A DNA stretch of 64,000 nucleotides, from the NCBI RefSeq assembly GCF_900205965.1, contig NZ_OAOF01000001.1:496001-560000 (forward strand). The letters run 5' to 3'. The notes below the pieces were generated by a model. It saw only the letters and a list, made by a program, of their open reading frames with translations, was not told where the DNA came from and made no database searches. Every line of letters starts with the position of its first letter. Position 1 is the stretch's first letter. The position numbers were made by a program, and so were the translations under genes. The stretch is from Lacrimispora amygdalina (lineage in GTDB: Bacteria > Bacillota > Clostridia > Lachnospirales > Lachnospiraceae). Positions 45,111 to 53,856 of the stretch are shown here, piece after piece.

Positions 45111-45149
45111 AAAAAGGCTTTGTTCCTAAAATTTCGAACAAAACCTTTT
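45111..45149 (-). terminator. Terminator after the RND pump gene
   Basis: AAAGGTTTTGTTCG pairs with GAACAAAGCCTTT on the minus strand, and Ts follow. It separates the efflux operon from the small-gene array. Confidence 0.75.
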
Positions 45150-45156
45150 AACATTT

Positions 45157-48100
45157 TTATTTTACACGCCTGGAAGCTATTAATGCATAGACACAGGGAA
45201 TCACGATCATGGTTAAAACCGTGGACAGAATCATACCAAATATAACTGCAGTAGCCATAGGTGCCCACAGGGGTCCCCCTGAAATCATAAGAGGAAGAAG
45301 CGAGAAAACTGTAGTTATCATCCCAATCATTATGGGGCGCATACGCGTTTCACAAGCCTTAACAATGGCATCCTGAATGCTTTTGGACTCCGGTATAAGT
45401 ACCTTTATATAATCCAGAAGAACAATGCCGTTATTTACAACCACTCCCATAAGGCTGATCGCCCCCAGAAGAGCCATGAATCCAATGGGATAACCCATCC
45501 ATTTTAATCCCCAGATAATTCCGATAAAAGACAAAGGAATCGTACCCATAATAATCAGCGGCTCCAGAAGATCTCCAAACTGGAATACCAGTATAATATA
45601 GATCAGAATCACTGCAATGACAGTGGGCAGCATCATGGAAGAGAAAGCATCACTGCTGTTCTCGCTTTCACCTCCATATTCCAGTGTGTAACCGTCCGGA
45701 AGAGGAATACCTTCCATGCTTTTTTCCACGTTTTGCATCACTGCTTCGGTGTTATATCCTTCCTCTACATAACTGCCAATGGTAATGGTACGCTGGCTGT
45801 TCCGGCGGATAATCTGGTTTAAGGAAGACTGAGTCTGTATGGTGGCAATCTGGGTCAGCGGCACATTCTTTCCTGTGATCTGTGAAGTCAGAAAAATAGT
45901 ATTTAATATTTCCCGGCTTGTTTTATCTTTATCAGAAATTTTGGCAATAACAGGAAGAGAATTTTTCTCCAGATCCTTCTGCTTCATTTTTAATATTTCT
46001 AAACCATTTACAGCCATTCGAACAGTACTGGCTACATCGTAGTTGGTAATTCCTACAAGATTGGCCTTTTCCTCATTTACATTCACATTTAAACGATAAC
46101 TGTTATCCCCATAGTTATCCTCAATATTGCGTGTCCCAGGAACAGTACGGCACCGCTCCTCAATCTCGGCTGCAATGCTGCGTAGTTGTTCAATATCATC
46201 ACCTGATATCCGCACCTGAATGGGATAGGTGAGAGGAAGGCTGATTTCTAAATATTTAAGGGTGGTGCTGACTCCAGGAACCTCTTTAAGTATTTTCTTT
46301 TCTACAGCTGCCGCCTCCCCGCGGGTTCCATTAATCAAAAACTGAGCTTTATTGGTCGCCTGCTGTTCCGGTTCAAAGGTTACATAATATTTCATAAAAC
46401 CATCACCCGCAGTACTTGCAAATGATTTTATGGATTTTTCCTTATTCAGCACAGCCGCTACCTTTTCGCATTGAGCCAGAGTCTTCTCCAGGGTACTGCC
46501 ATCCTGGGTTGTTACGTTCAGCACATACTGGTCACGCTCCACAGGAGGAAACAGCTGTACTGACAAAGTCGGCACTACCAGAGAGGAAAACACAAGCAGA
46601 GCAGCAAAAAACAGAAGGACAGCACGTGGTTTTTTCAATGAAAAATTCAACAGACGGCCATATATTTCCTTGCCTTTTGCTAGTAACTCTTTTAAATGCA
46701 GCTTCTCTTCTATTTTTTGTTTCCAGACAGTAAATTGGGACTGTTCCGTTTTCACAGGCCTGTCCTCGGCCGGCTTCCGGTAAAGAAGATGTCCCAGCGC
46801 CGGAACAATAGTCAGAGAAGTTATATAAGAGCCAGCCAGGGCCACACTGACCAGAATAGGCAGTGTTTTTACAAATTTTCCTGCATCTCCGTTCATCATT
46901 GCCAGAGGGAGAAAGGAGGCGACTGTGGTCAGAGAGGAGGTTAAAATAGGGATGCCTACTTCTTTTACACCATTAATACAGGCATTTGTAAGTGTCTCAC
47001 CTTTGGTCAGATAAACGTGAATGTTATCGTTGGCAACAATCCCGTTTGCAACCATTAAGCTCAGTGATATCATGAGTGAAGCCACAGCTACCTGGTGCAG
47101 GGGTATTCTTGTCAGATACATATAACCAAATACAAAAATACAGATAATCGGTATGGGGATAGAAACAACTGCAGCAGACCGCACCCCCATGGCCAGCAGA
47201 ACAACCACAAAAACCAGAAGAATTCCTTCTATGAGATTATCTGCAAACATATCAATGGAATCCTTTACAAAACTGGCCTGATTGTTTAATTCTGTCAGTT
47301 CCATTCCAACATACAGCTTCGTTTTTTCAAATTCATGGATTTTGTCCTGAAGACGCTTCTCCACATTTAATATATTGATCCCATCCGCATATTTTACACC
47401 AATCAGCACTCCCTGGCTTCCATTGACAGATACCTGTTTTTCCGGTTTTACTGGTGTCTGAAGAACTTCAGCAACATTTTTTAAATACACCGGAGTGCCG
47501 GAATCTGTTGATACGGATACAATTGTATTTTTTATTTCCTCCATGGATTGATATTCCCCGGAAACCTGCACCGGAATCTTAGTGCCTGTGAGTTCCAGAT
47601 TTCCGCCAGGAATGTTAATGTTACGGGCACCCAGCTGTGTGGCTACCGTAGCAGGAGAAATTCCGTACTGCTGAAGCTTAGACATGTTTAAATGAATTTC
47701 GATCTGCTGTTTTTCATCTCCCATGATATCCACAGTCTTTATGTCGGAATCCCTGGAAAGTATATTTTTTATCTGCCTGGCCACATCAGCCATCTCCTGA
47801 TTGGTGTTATCCGCTCCGGAAAGTCCTAAAATCAGTCCGTAAGAGCTTGAAAAGTCTGTTTTTATGACAGGTGCCTGCGCATCAGAGGGAAGCTCTGGTT
47901 TAATCTCATCAATCTTTTCCCTCAGCTTATCCCATTTTTTATTAATTTCACTGTCACTCATATCTTTCAATGTAATCTGAATGACTCCTGCAGAATCTAC
48001 AGAATAACTATCCAGCCTCTTGATGCCTGAAATGGTATCGATTTTATCTTCAATCGGCTTAACTATCAGCTTTTCTATATCTTCCGGACTTGCTCCTGGA

Positions 48101-48246
48101 TAGATACAAGTGACGGAAGCAACCGGGCTGGTCACTTCCGGATTCTCCTGCCTCTCCATTACGATATAAGCATAAATACCAAGTATTATAAACAGACCAG
48201 TCAGCAGGGCAAGAATACTCTTATGCTTTACGCTCCACGCAATCAT
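45157..48246 (-). CDS. RND-family efflux transporter (HAE1/AcrB-like)
   Basis: A 1029-residue proton-driven pump with 12 transmembrane helices: TM1 near 10-28, a large pore and docking domain, TM2-6 (~335-500), the second large domain and TM8-12 (~860-1020). The TM4 region SLMISLSLMVANGIVANDNIHVYL contains the charged residues (N-D) of the proton relay. In Firmicutes such pumps (YerP/SwrC) work with an adaptor lipoprotein and no outer membrane channel. The ATG overlaps the adaptor's stop by four bases. The substrate is unknown; export of lipophilic compounds is typical. Confidence 0.93.
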   Translation of the reverse strand: MIAWSVKHKSILALLTGLFIILGIYAYIVMERQENPEVTSPVASVTCIYPGASPEDIEKLIVKPIEDKIDTISGIKRLDSYSVDSAGVIQITLKDMSDSEINKKWDKLREKIDEIKPELPSDAQAPVIKTDFSSSYGLILGLSGADNTNQEMADVARQIKNILSRDSDIKTVDIMGDEKQQIEIHLNMSKLQQYGISPATVATQLGARNINIPGGNLELTGTKIPVQVSGEYQSMEEIKNTIVSVSTDSGTPVYLKNVAEVLQTPVKPEKQVSVNGSQGVLIGVKYADGINILNVEKRLQDKIHEFEKTKLYVGMELTELNNQASFVKDSIDMFADNLIEGILLVFVVVLLAMGVRSAAVVSIPIPIICIFVFGYMYLTRIPLHQVAVASLMISLSLMVANGIVANDNIHVYLTKGETLTNACINGVKEVGIPILTSSLTTVASFLPLAMMNGDAGKFVKTLPILVSVALAGSYITSLTIVPALGHLLYRKPAEDRPVKTEQSQFTVWKQKIEEKLHLKELLAKGKEIYGRLLNFSLKKPRAVLLFFAALLVFSSLVVPTLSVQLFPPVERDQYVLNVTTQDGSTLEKTLAQCEKVAAVLNKEKSIKSFASTAGDGFMKYYVTFEPEQQATNKAQFLINGTRGEAAAVEKKILKEVPGVSTTLKYLEISLPLTYPIQVRISGDDIEQLRSIAAEIEERCRTVPGTRNIEDNYGDNSYRLNVNVNEEKANLVGITNYDVASTVRMAVNGLEILKMKQKDLEKNSLPVIAKISDKDKTSREILNTIFLTSQITGKNVPLTQIATIQTQSSLNQIIRRNSQRTITIGSYVEEGYNTEAVMQNVEKSMEGIPLPDGYTLEYGGESENSSDAFSSMMLPTVIAVILIYIILVFQFGDLLEPLIIMGTIPLSFIGIIWGLKWMGYPIGFMALLGAISLMGVVVNNGIVLLDYIKVLIPESKSIQDAIVKACETRMRPIMIGMITTVFSLLPLMISGGPLWAPMATAVIFGMILSTVLTMIVIPCVYALIASRRVK

Positions 48247-49454
48247 GACTGAACCTCCCCTGCTAGCTGAACAGAATCTCCGTCATATAATAAAAACTGG
48301 CCTTCTGTTACAATCTGATCTCCAAATTCCAATCCGGAAAGAATCTCAATGGCATTGCCCCGGATTTCCCCGGTTGTAACAGTTCTTCTGTTTACTGTCT
48401 TGCTGGCAGCGTCATACACAAATACCACTGATCCATCAGCACGCTGCAGAACACTGTCCAAGGGAATCAAAACTGCTTTTTGTGAACCGGTGTAAAGTAT
48501 GACACCGGCAATCATTCCCGGCTTTAATTCACCTGTTGGATTTTTCACCCGGATCTTAACAGTAAAGGTCCGGGTATTGCTGTCTGCTAACGCACCGATC
48601 CCTGAAACGCTTCCTTTAAACGCCGTATCAATGCCGTATACGGAAATATCAGCACTCTGTCCGTGTTTAATCTGGTTGATCTGCTCATCCGGAACACCAA
48701 CTTCTATGTAAACCTCATCTGTTCTTCCGATCACAACAACCGGATACCCTGCGGCGGCTGTCTCACCGTCATTCATAAGCTTTTTTAATATCACTCCCCT
48801 CATGGGGCTGTTCAGCGAAGTATCCTTAAGATCCCTGACTGCCTTATCCGCAGCAGCTTCTGCCTGGTCTTTCTGGGCTGCCGCTGCCTCAAGCTGCGCA
48901 ACTGCCATGGTTTTCCCTTCCAATGCCTGGTTATACGTCTCAGAATCTGCCGCAAGCTTTGCTGAGATTTCATCAAGGTCGCTTTGGGATACTGCCTGCG
49001 CTTCATACAGAATCTTTACTCTGTTATAAGTTTTCTGAGTGAGCACAAACTGTGCCTTAGCCTGGGCAATTTTTGACGGTGCATCTGCATCCAGCTGCAT
49101 CTTTGCTGTTGCATACTGCGCCTCAGCCGCACGCAGCTGGGCCTGGGCAACCCGGACCTGCAGCGAATAATCTTCCATGGAAAGTTCCGCCACCTTCTGG
49201 CCCATTTCCACTGCGTCTCCTTCCCTCACATATACTTCCTTCAGTTTCCCATCCAGCTTAAAAGACAGATTAGCCGTTTCAACCGGAGTTACATTCCCGC
49301 TTACATTCAATGTGTCCGTATAAGCCGCATCACTCACAGTTGCAACAGAAATACTTCTCACCTCTTTCTTTTCCTGCCCCTTGTCACTGCAGCCAGTAAG
49401 GAGCAATGCACACAAAACAGCTGCCCATATAGATATTCTCTTCCTCTCTATCAT
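48243..49454 (-). CDS. RND efflux membrane-fusion (adaptor) lipoprotein
   Basis: A 403-residue adaptor. The signal ends in a lipobox (LLTGCSDKG near 18-26), so it is anchored to the outer face of the cell membrane. A barrel-sandwich lipoyl half (VEMGQKVAEL) flanks a long alpha-hairpin (~85-205, rich in A, Q, E, L), and the beta-barrel and membrane-proximal parts follow (GMIAGVILYTGSQKAVLIPLDSVLQR). AGGAG stands seven bases before the ATG at 49454; a GTG at 49457 is also possible. It forms an operon with the pump and is divergent from a TetR gene. Confidence 0.92.
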   Translation of the reverse strand: MIERKRISIWAAVLCALLLTGCSDKGQEKKEVRSISVATVSDAAYTDTLNVSGNVTPVETANLSFKLDGKLKEVYVREGDAVEMGQKVAELSMEDYSLQVRVAQAQLRAAEAQYATAKMQLDADAPSKIAQAKAQFVLTQKTYNRVKILYEAQAVSQSDLDEISAKLAADSETYNQALEGKTMAVAQLEAAAAQKDQAEAAADKAVRDLKDTSLNSPMRGVILKKLMNDGETAAAGYPVVVIGRTDEVYIEVGVPDEQINQIKHGQSADISVYGIDTAFKGSVSGIGALADSNTRTFTVKIRVKNPTGELKPGMIAGVILYTGSQKAVLIPLDSVLQRADGSVVFVYDAASKTVNRRTVTTGEIRGNAIEILSGLEFGDQIVTEGQFLLYDGDSVQLAGEVQS

Positions 49455-49518
49455 CACCTGTCTCCTTTATCATTGCTGGTTTTTCTTATCGGTTTTCTGT
49501 TTACACTTGTTGGTTTGC

Positions 49519-49547
49519 ATGATATTATTTTTTAAGAGAAAAATCAA
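49519..49547 (-). promoter_or_regulatory. Promoter of the RND operon
   Basis: TTGATT (49542-49547) and TATCAT (49519-49524) are 17 bp apart on the minus strand, 65 bp ahead of the adaptor ATG. Confidence 0.6.
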
Positions 49548-49565
49548 GAAACAGATTTTGTAAAG

Positions 49566-49581
49566 TGTAGCCTAAACTACA
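49566..49581. promoter_or_regulatory. Candidate TetR operator
   Basis: Inverted repeat TGTAG-6-CTACA between the TetR and adaptor genes, just upstream of the RND -35 box, a spot where a TetR repressor could act on both promoters. Confidence 0.45.
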
Positions 49582-49614
49582 GTTTTTCAATAAGTGTAGA
49601 TTGGAGAACTATCC

Positions 49615-50178
49615 ATGAAAGACCAGACAATTGACCTGCGTATGCAAAGAACATACCAATTTCTTAGTGATGCCCTTTTTGAACTGGTATTGAAGAAACC
49701 GTTTGAAGAAATCACCGTGACCGATATCTGCAAAAAAGCAATGGTTCACCGCACTACATTCTATAAGCATTTCGAGGATAAGTACCAGCTATTGGAGACA
49801 ATGTTTTCAGAAGAACAGAGAAAATTTATAGAACTGCATATTGAGGAGGGAGAATCAGAACAGGAATATTATCGGCGTATCATCCGCCAGATGTTTGAAT
49901 ATGCCAGAAATTATAAAGATTTTTTTGTCCAGAGTGCTTCTCATATTAAAAATGACTTTATGGCCGACCTTTTAAGAAATACGGTCAGCACCTACCTTGA
50001 CCGGTGTTTTCGTAAGGACGAGATGCGCTTAGGCGTTCCCAATCCCATTCCCATTGCCATCATGTCGGAATATTATACGGGAGCCGCCATTGCTTTAATC
50101 ATGTGGTGGTTGCAAAATGGTATGAAGATTTCCATTGATCAAATGGTGGATTATATGAGTTCCATGATTGTGTGGTAA
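49615..50178 (+). CDS. TetR/AcrR-family transcriptional regulator
   Basis: A 187-residue repressor: the HTH lies at residues ~10-58 (FLSDALFELVLKKPFEEITVTDICKKAMVHRTTFYKHFEDKYQLL; the TFYKHF recognition helix is standard) and a helical ligand domain follows with a C-terminal region of the TetR_C 'DhaS-like' type. It is divergent from the RND adaptor-pump operon with a 160-bp gap, and is therefore the likely local repressor, released by a pump substrate. GGAG lies eight bases ahead of the ATG. Confidence 0.9.
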   Translation: MKDQTIDLRMQRTYQFLSDALFELVLKKPFEEITVTDICKKAMVHRTTFYKHFEDKYQLLETMFSEEQRKFIELHIEEGESEQEYYRRIIRQMFEYARNYKDFFVQSASHIKNDFMADLLRNTVSTYLDRCFRKDEMRLGVPNPIPIAIMSEYYTGAAIALIMWWLQNGMKISIDQMVDYMSSMIVW

Positions 50179-50190
50179 GAAGCGCAAAGA

Positions 50191-50228
50191 AGCATCCACA
50201 GTTTATTTGCTGCGGATGCTTACTTTTT
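50191..50228. terminator. Terminator between TetR and the recombinase pseudogene
   Basis: AGCATCC pairs with GGATGCT, with inner CAG/CTG pairing, and a T-rich tail on the plus strand. It separates convergent genes. Confidence 0.75.
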
Positions 50229-51697
50229 CCAGATTAAACTGATAGAATCTTCATAAACCACCACCGTTTCCAGATAAGAAAAAGCCACCGCCCGTTTGTC
50301 ATTTTTATTTAATGCCGAAAAAATAATTTTGGGAGGAAATATGGATTCTCTGTTTATATTTCTTTTTTCCTCCATTAATTTTTTCTTCGTTTCCGTCAGT
50401 TTTTCCAGTTCCTGATTAATATAACCGACCGTTAATGTACTCACTTTTTGGGTCTTAAGAACCTGCATTAAATTTGTAACGGATTCATCAATCCGGATGA
50501 GTTCAAGTTCCAGTTCATTGGTCTCATTTGCATTATTAAAAGGCGCAGGCTTACAACGTTCCAATAGTTTTTCCAATTCGTTCTGAACTGAACCTTCAAT
50601 CTGTTCAATCCTCATCTGAGGTTTTATATTACAATCAAGAAAATCCTTTCCGCGGCACCGTAAGGTCCGAACTGTTTCTCCATCAGATTTACGCTTGTAT
50701 TTTCGAACCATAACTGATCTACCGCAATCTCCGCATTTCATCAGTCCCGTCAGCCAGCTGTTGCGCGGTCCATCATTTGAGGCTACCTTCTCATTGGTAT
50801 CCAGCTTTTTCTGACAGCCAAGCCATAATGCAGAATCAATATATCCCGGCCAGTTACCGATAGCAAAAGTAGCGCCCTTAGAATCCAGTGCTCCTTTTGT
50901 CACCGCTCCCTTTTTCCCCACCAGCATACCGCCATGCTCTCCATTAAAATCTTTAAGAGGATTGATGATATTTACTCCCAGATTTTTAAAATATTTATAA
51001 ACAGCATGGTCACATTTCACGCTGGCCGGATTTCTGATTACCCTCCCAACAGAGCAGGGAGACCATTTGCTGCTGTTTGGTCCTGGACATTGCTTTGCCG
51101 TCATCATTCGACCGATGTCTCCAAGACTGGTAGTCGGATATGCGTAAACCCTCATAATCTCTTCTAAGTTCTTTATATTGTTCTCTAATTTCAGAGATGA
51201 TACCTTTTGGTCCCCCTGTGTGATTGTTGTATTACTGTAACCATAAGGTGCAGGTCCTCCCGGCCAGCGCCCAGTTCAATCCTGTCATAATAATTGTCAT
51301 AGACTCTCTTAGAAATCTGTTCCCTCTCCATCTGGGCAAATACAGCCATTATAAATATCATCGCCTTCCCAATAGGTGTTGAGGTATCAAAATTTTCCGT
51401 AACGGAAATAAATTCCACCTTATATTTGCTTAAGTATTCCCAGGTATTTGTAAAGTCCAGAAGGGAGCGTGTAAAACGGTCCAGCTTATAAACAAGGATT
51501 CTGTTGATAGTCCCTTTCTTAATGTCGTTTAACAATCTTAAAAATTCCGGTCTGTGCACCACATCTTTCCCTGATATCCCTCTGTCAATGTACAATTCCG
51601 GCTCACCAATTGCCATGCTTTTTGCAAAACTCAATTGCGTCTCAATAGAGAGACTGTCCTTTTTATCAATCGACTGTCTGGCATAAATCGCATCCAT
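50220..51697 (-). pseudogene. Large serine recombinase, frameshifted by one base
   Basis: The site-specific recombinase of the element. The 5' frame (51697-51270) has the resolvase catalytic domain: YARQS with the nucleophile Ser, YIDRGISGKDVVHRPEFLRLL and VYKLDRFTRS. The 3' frame (51155 and upstream out to ~51275) has the recombinase domain (APYGYSN..., PCSVGRVIRNP), the zinc ribbon (MKCGDCGRSVMVRKY...CRGKDFLDCN) and a coiled coil. Adding one G to the GGG at 51270-51272 joins them as IELGRWPGGPAPYGY, giving 492 residues. So a one-base deletion (or a sequencing error in a G-run) inactivates an otherwise intact gene. Confidence 0.9.
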
Positions 51698-51703
51698 ATG
51701 ACT

Positions 51704-51856
51704 TTATAAATTTCCCTTCTTTGCATCTGAAGAACAATTTTTTTCGGATTGTGATTTATGAAATAGAATGAGTTGAAGTTCATTATAAACCTTCTGTACA
51801 GCTTCCTCTCTTTCGTGATTGCTTTTGTAGACAGGATAAATATTTTCTACCCGCAT
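51704..51856 (-). CDS. Small protein upstream of the recombinase
   Basis: About 50 residues: MRVENIYPVYKSNHEREEAV followed by a polar helical stretch and a lysine-rich end. It ends six bases before the recombinase ATG. Short basic proteins preceding serine recombinases are common and sometimes act as recombination directionality factors or translational couplers, but no family was recognised. The start is uncertain: a TTG at 51895 and an internal GTG are also open. Confidence 0.45.
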   Translation of the reverse strand: MRVENIYPVYKSNHEREEAVQKVYNELQLILFHKSQSEKNCSSDAKKGNL

Positions 51857-51915
51857 ACAGTACGATTTCACCTCAATCATATATACTTGTTTCAATATAT
51901 GACAGGCAATAATAA

Positions 51916-52956
51916 TTAATCCTTAGAGACAGGCTTCTTTTTCTTTTTAATAACAATCAATATAACGAATAAGAGCAGTAAAAAGACAGTCAGTGCAACA
52001 GTAATTGTAAGAAGGTATGTGAATATCTTTCGAATTCCTGTACCGGTCTGTGGTTCATAGACAGCCGTTACACTCTTTTTATAAACCATATGGCCAGTTT
52101 TGTTCTCCACCCCCTCTTCCACATAGATCCCCCGATATATCTTTGCCTGTACGGCAGGAAATGTCACATTTCCTCCATAAATACCTCTAATATCCTTCAC
52201 TCTTTTCCTGCCACTGGCACGAGCCCTGCGAATCGTATCCTCATGATATTTCTCAGGTTCACCAACCCATGAAATGCTTGTTATGTCATAATAATCCTGA
52301 GGTAAATTTAAATAATTCAAAAAATCTACTGTATAGTCAATCAGGGAAGCTCCCTTGGGTATTTCCCTATTACCCAATAAATAGGAATTCTCCTGATAGC
52401 CGGTAACCGTTATAGGAAAGGTAAAATCATACGCCCAGTAATCCCTTTCTTCTTCATAGGAAACTGCAGGCAATTTAACTGTCATCTCCAGCTTTAAGTC
52501 ATTCTTTTTTACCTGAACCTCTGCTTCCTCCGGCAGACGGTCAATATATTCCACACCTTTATAAAATACAGAAGATTCCGTATATTCCGTTATTTCTTCT
52601 GTAGTAATGTCCAGTACCTCACTGGCAGTTAAATGATATTTTTTTCCGTTCTCTTCTAGTGTCTCACGAGGTTCACGCCCTTTTGGACTACCTGTAAACG
52701 GTGCAGAATCAATCGTTATGCGGGCTGCCGGATTAATTATCTCCACATGGTCCGTATGCAGGGATTTTAACTGGTATTTTATTCCCTCTTTCTCAATATT
52801 CTTTTCAAACCGGCTGTTCCCGTCATCATCCTTAAGTGTTGTCTGAAATTCTTTCTTTATCTCAACGGTTCTTTCTGCCCCATAGGACTGGTTAAAGTAA
52901 CCTGCCAGGAATAGGGAGACGGTAAAAAAAATAGTATTAATCATAAGTCTTTTCAT
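51916..52956 (-). CDS. Secreted or surface-anchored protein with C-terminal TM helix
   Basis: A 346-residue protein with an N-terminal signal segment (LMINTIFFTVSLFLAGYF), a long extracellular part rich in E, K, Y and T with two or three beta-type repeats (the pattern T-x-E-I-T-E-Y and V-x-V-K-K-N-D-L-K-L-E), and a C-terminal transmembrane helix (~320-340) followed by a lysine-rich tail. No family was recognised. It starts right after ssb (15-bp gap, weak ribosome site), so it is likely coupled to ssb. Its place on an element suggests a surface or transfer role, which is only an inference. Confidence 0.65.
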   Translation of the reverse strand: MKRLMINTIFFTVSLFLAGYFNQSYGAERTVEIKKEFQTTLKDDDGNSRFEKNIEKEGIKYQLKSLHTDHVEIINPAARITIDSAPFTGSPKGREPRETLEENGKKYHLTASEVLDITTEEITEYTESSVFYKGVEYIDRLPEEAEVQVKKNDLKLEMTVKLPAVSYEEERDYWAYDFTFPITVTGYQENSYLLGNREIPKGASLIDYTVDFLNYLNLPQDYYDITSISWVGEPEKYHEDTIRRARASGRKRVKDIRGIYGGNVTFPAVQAKIYRGIYVEEGVENKTGHMVYKKSVTAVYEPQTGTGIRKIFTYLLTITVALTVFLLLLFVILIVIKKKKKPVSKD

Positions 52957-52971
52957 TCTAACCAATACGAT

Positions 52972-53415
52972 TCAGCTAAATGGCAGATCCGGATCATCAA
53001 GACCATTCGGAATATTCATAAAACCATCCCCTATTGCACCGGCAGGTTCCGGCCTTTGAAGGGGCTGTCCGCTTCCCGCAGCATCATTCTTACTATCTGC
53101 AAACTCCTGTTCATCGACAATAACTTCAAACGTATACACTTTTATACCGTCTTTATTTATGTAACTTCCCGTTTGAACTCTTCCAGTAACCAATACTCTC
53201 ATTCCCTGATGAAAATATTTTTCCGCAAATTCTCCTGTTTTATCAAACGATACACAGTTAATAAAATCCGCTGTTATCTCATTGCCGTCCTGACTTTTAC
53301 GCCCTCTGCGGTCGACAGCAAGCGTGTATCTGGCAATTGCCATTGTACGTTCGCCTTGTGAATATCTCACTTCAGGATCTCTGGTTAATCTTCCCATTAA
53401 AATTACTCGATTCAT
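52972..53415 (-). CDS. ssb: Single-stranded DNA-binding protein (element copy)
   Basis: A 147-residue SSB with one OB-fold: MNRVILMGRLTRDPEVRYSQ, then IARYTLAVDRRGR, ADFINCVSFDKTGEFAEKYF, MRVLVTGRVQTGSY and the EVIVDEQEFADS end of the fold. The linker is followed by a C-terminal tip DDPDLPFS, the peptide that docks replication and repair proteins. It is probably a second, element-borne copy, since no rpsF or rpsR is near. GGAGGAG supports the ATG at 53415. Confidence 0.9.
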   Translation of the reverse strand: MNRVILMGRLTRDPEVRYSQGERTMAIARYTLAVDRRGRKSQDGNEITADFINCVSFDKTGEFAEKYFHQGMRVLVTGRVQTGSYINKDGIKVYTFEVIVDEQEFADSKNDAAGSGQPLQRPEPAGAIGDGFMNIPNGLDDPDLPFS

Positions 53416-53856
53416 ATTCTCCTCCATTCGTTCTTTAAACATCAATTATTCCGCTTAAATGTTTATCTGACTTCATTTCATTGACTGTCTTAACACCTCC
53501 TTTCCAGTATGCGGTAATATTCCTACATGCTTTTTCACACCAGGGATTAAAATTAAAAAACACAAAGAAACAGGAAAAGACCGCCATTCGCCTTAACCCT
53601 TAAGAATAAGAGACTTATACCTTTATAATGGAAAAATGGAAAACACCGAAAAATGATACTGCAATAGATAAAAAGAAATACTAAAATAAGTTAGTGAAAA
53701 ATAATTTAAATAATTTGGATTATAAAACAGATAACACAATCAAAGAAATGAATTAGATTTAAGCAATATCATTCTATCAAATATATAACATTAAGTAAAG
53801 CCCCTTTTATAAATCTTATAGGTGTACTCCAAATTAATTTTCCAGGCGTATCCAAC
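53416..53856. other. AT-rich right end of the element (about 440 bp)
   Basis: Apart from the out-of-place tail of the deacetylase frame (53769-53856), no gene was seen. The stretch is strongly AT-rich and has only short unsupported frames. It probably contains the ssb promoter and the right arm of the attachment site, with TTTTCCAG at 53840-53847. Confidence 0.6.

Noticed and set aside
50220..51155. Reading this frame as a separate recombinase gene with its own start
   Set aside because: It lacks the catalytic domain and begins in the middle of the recombinase domain; it joins with the upstream frame through one added base.
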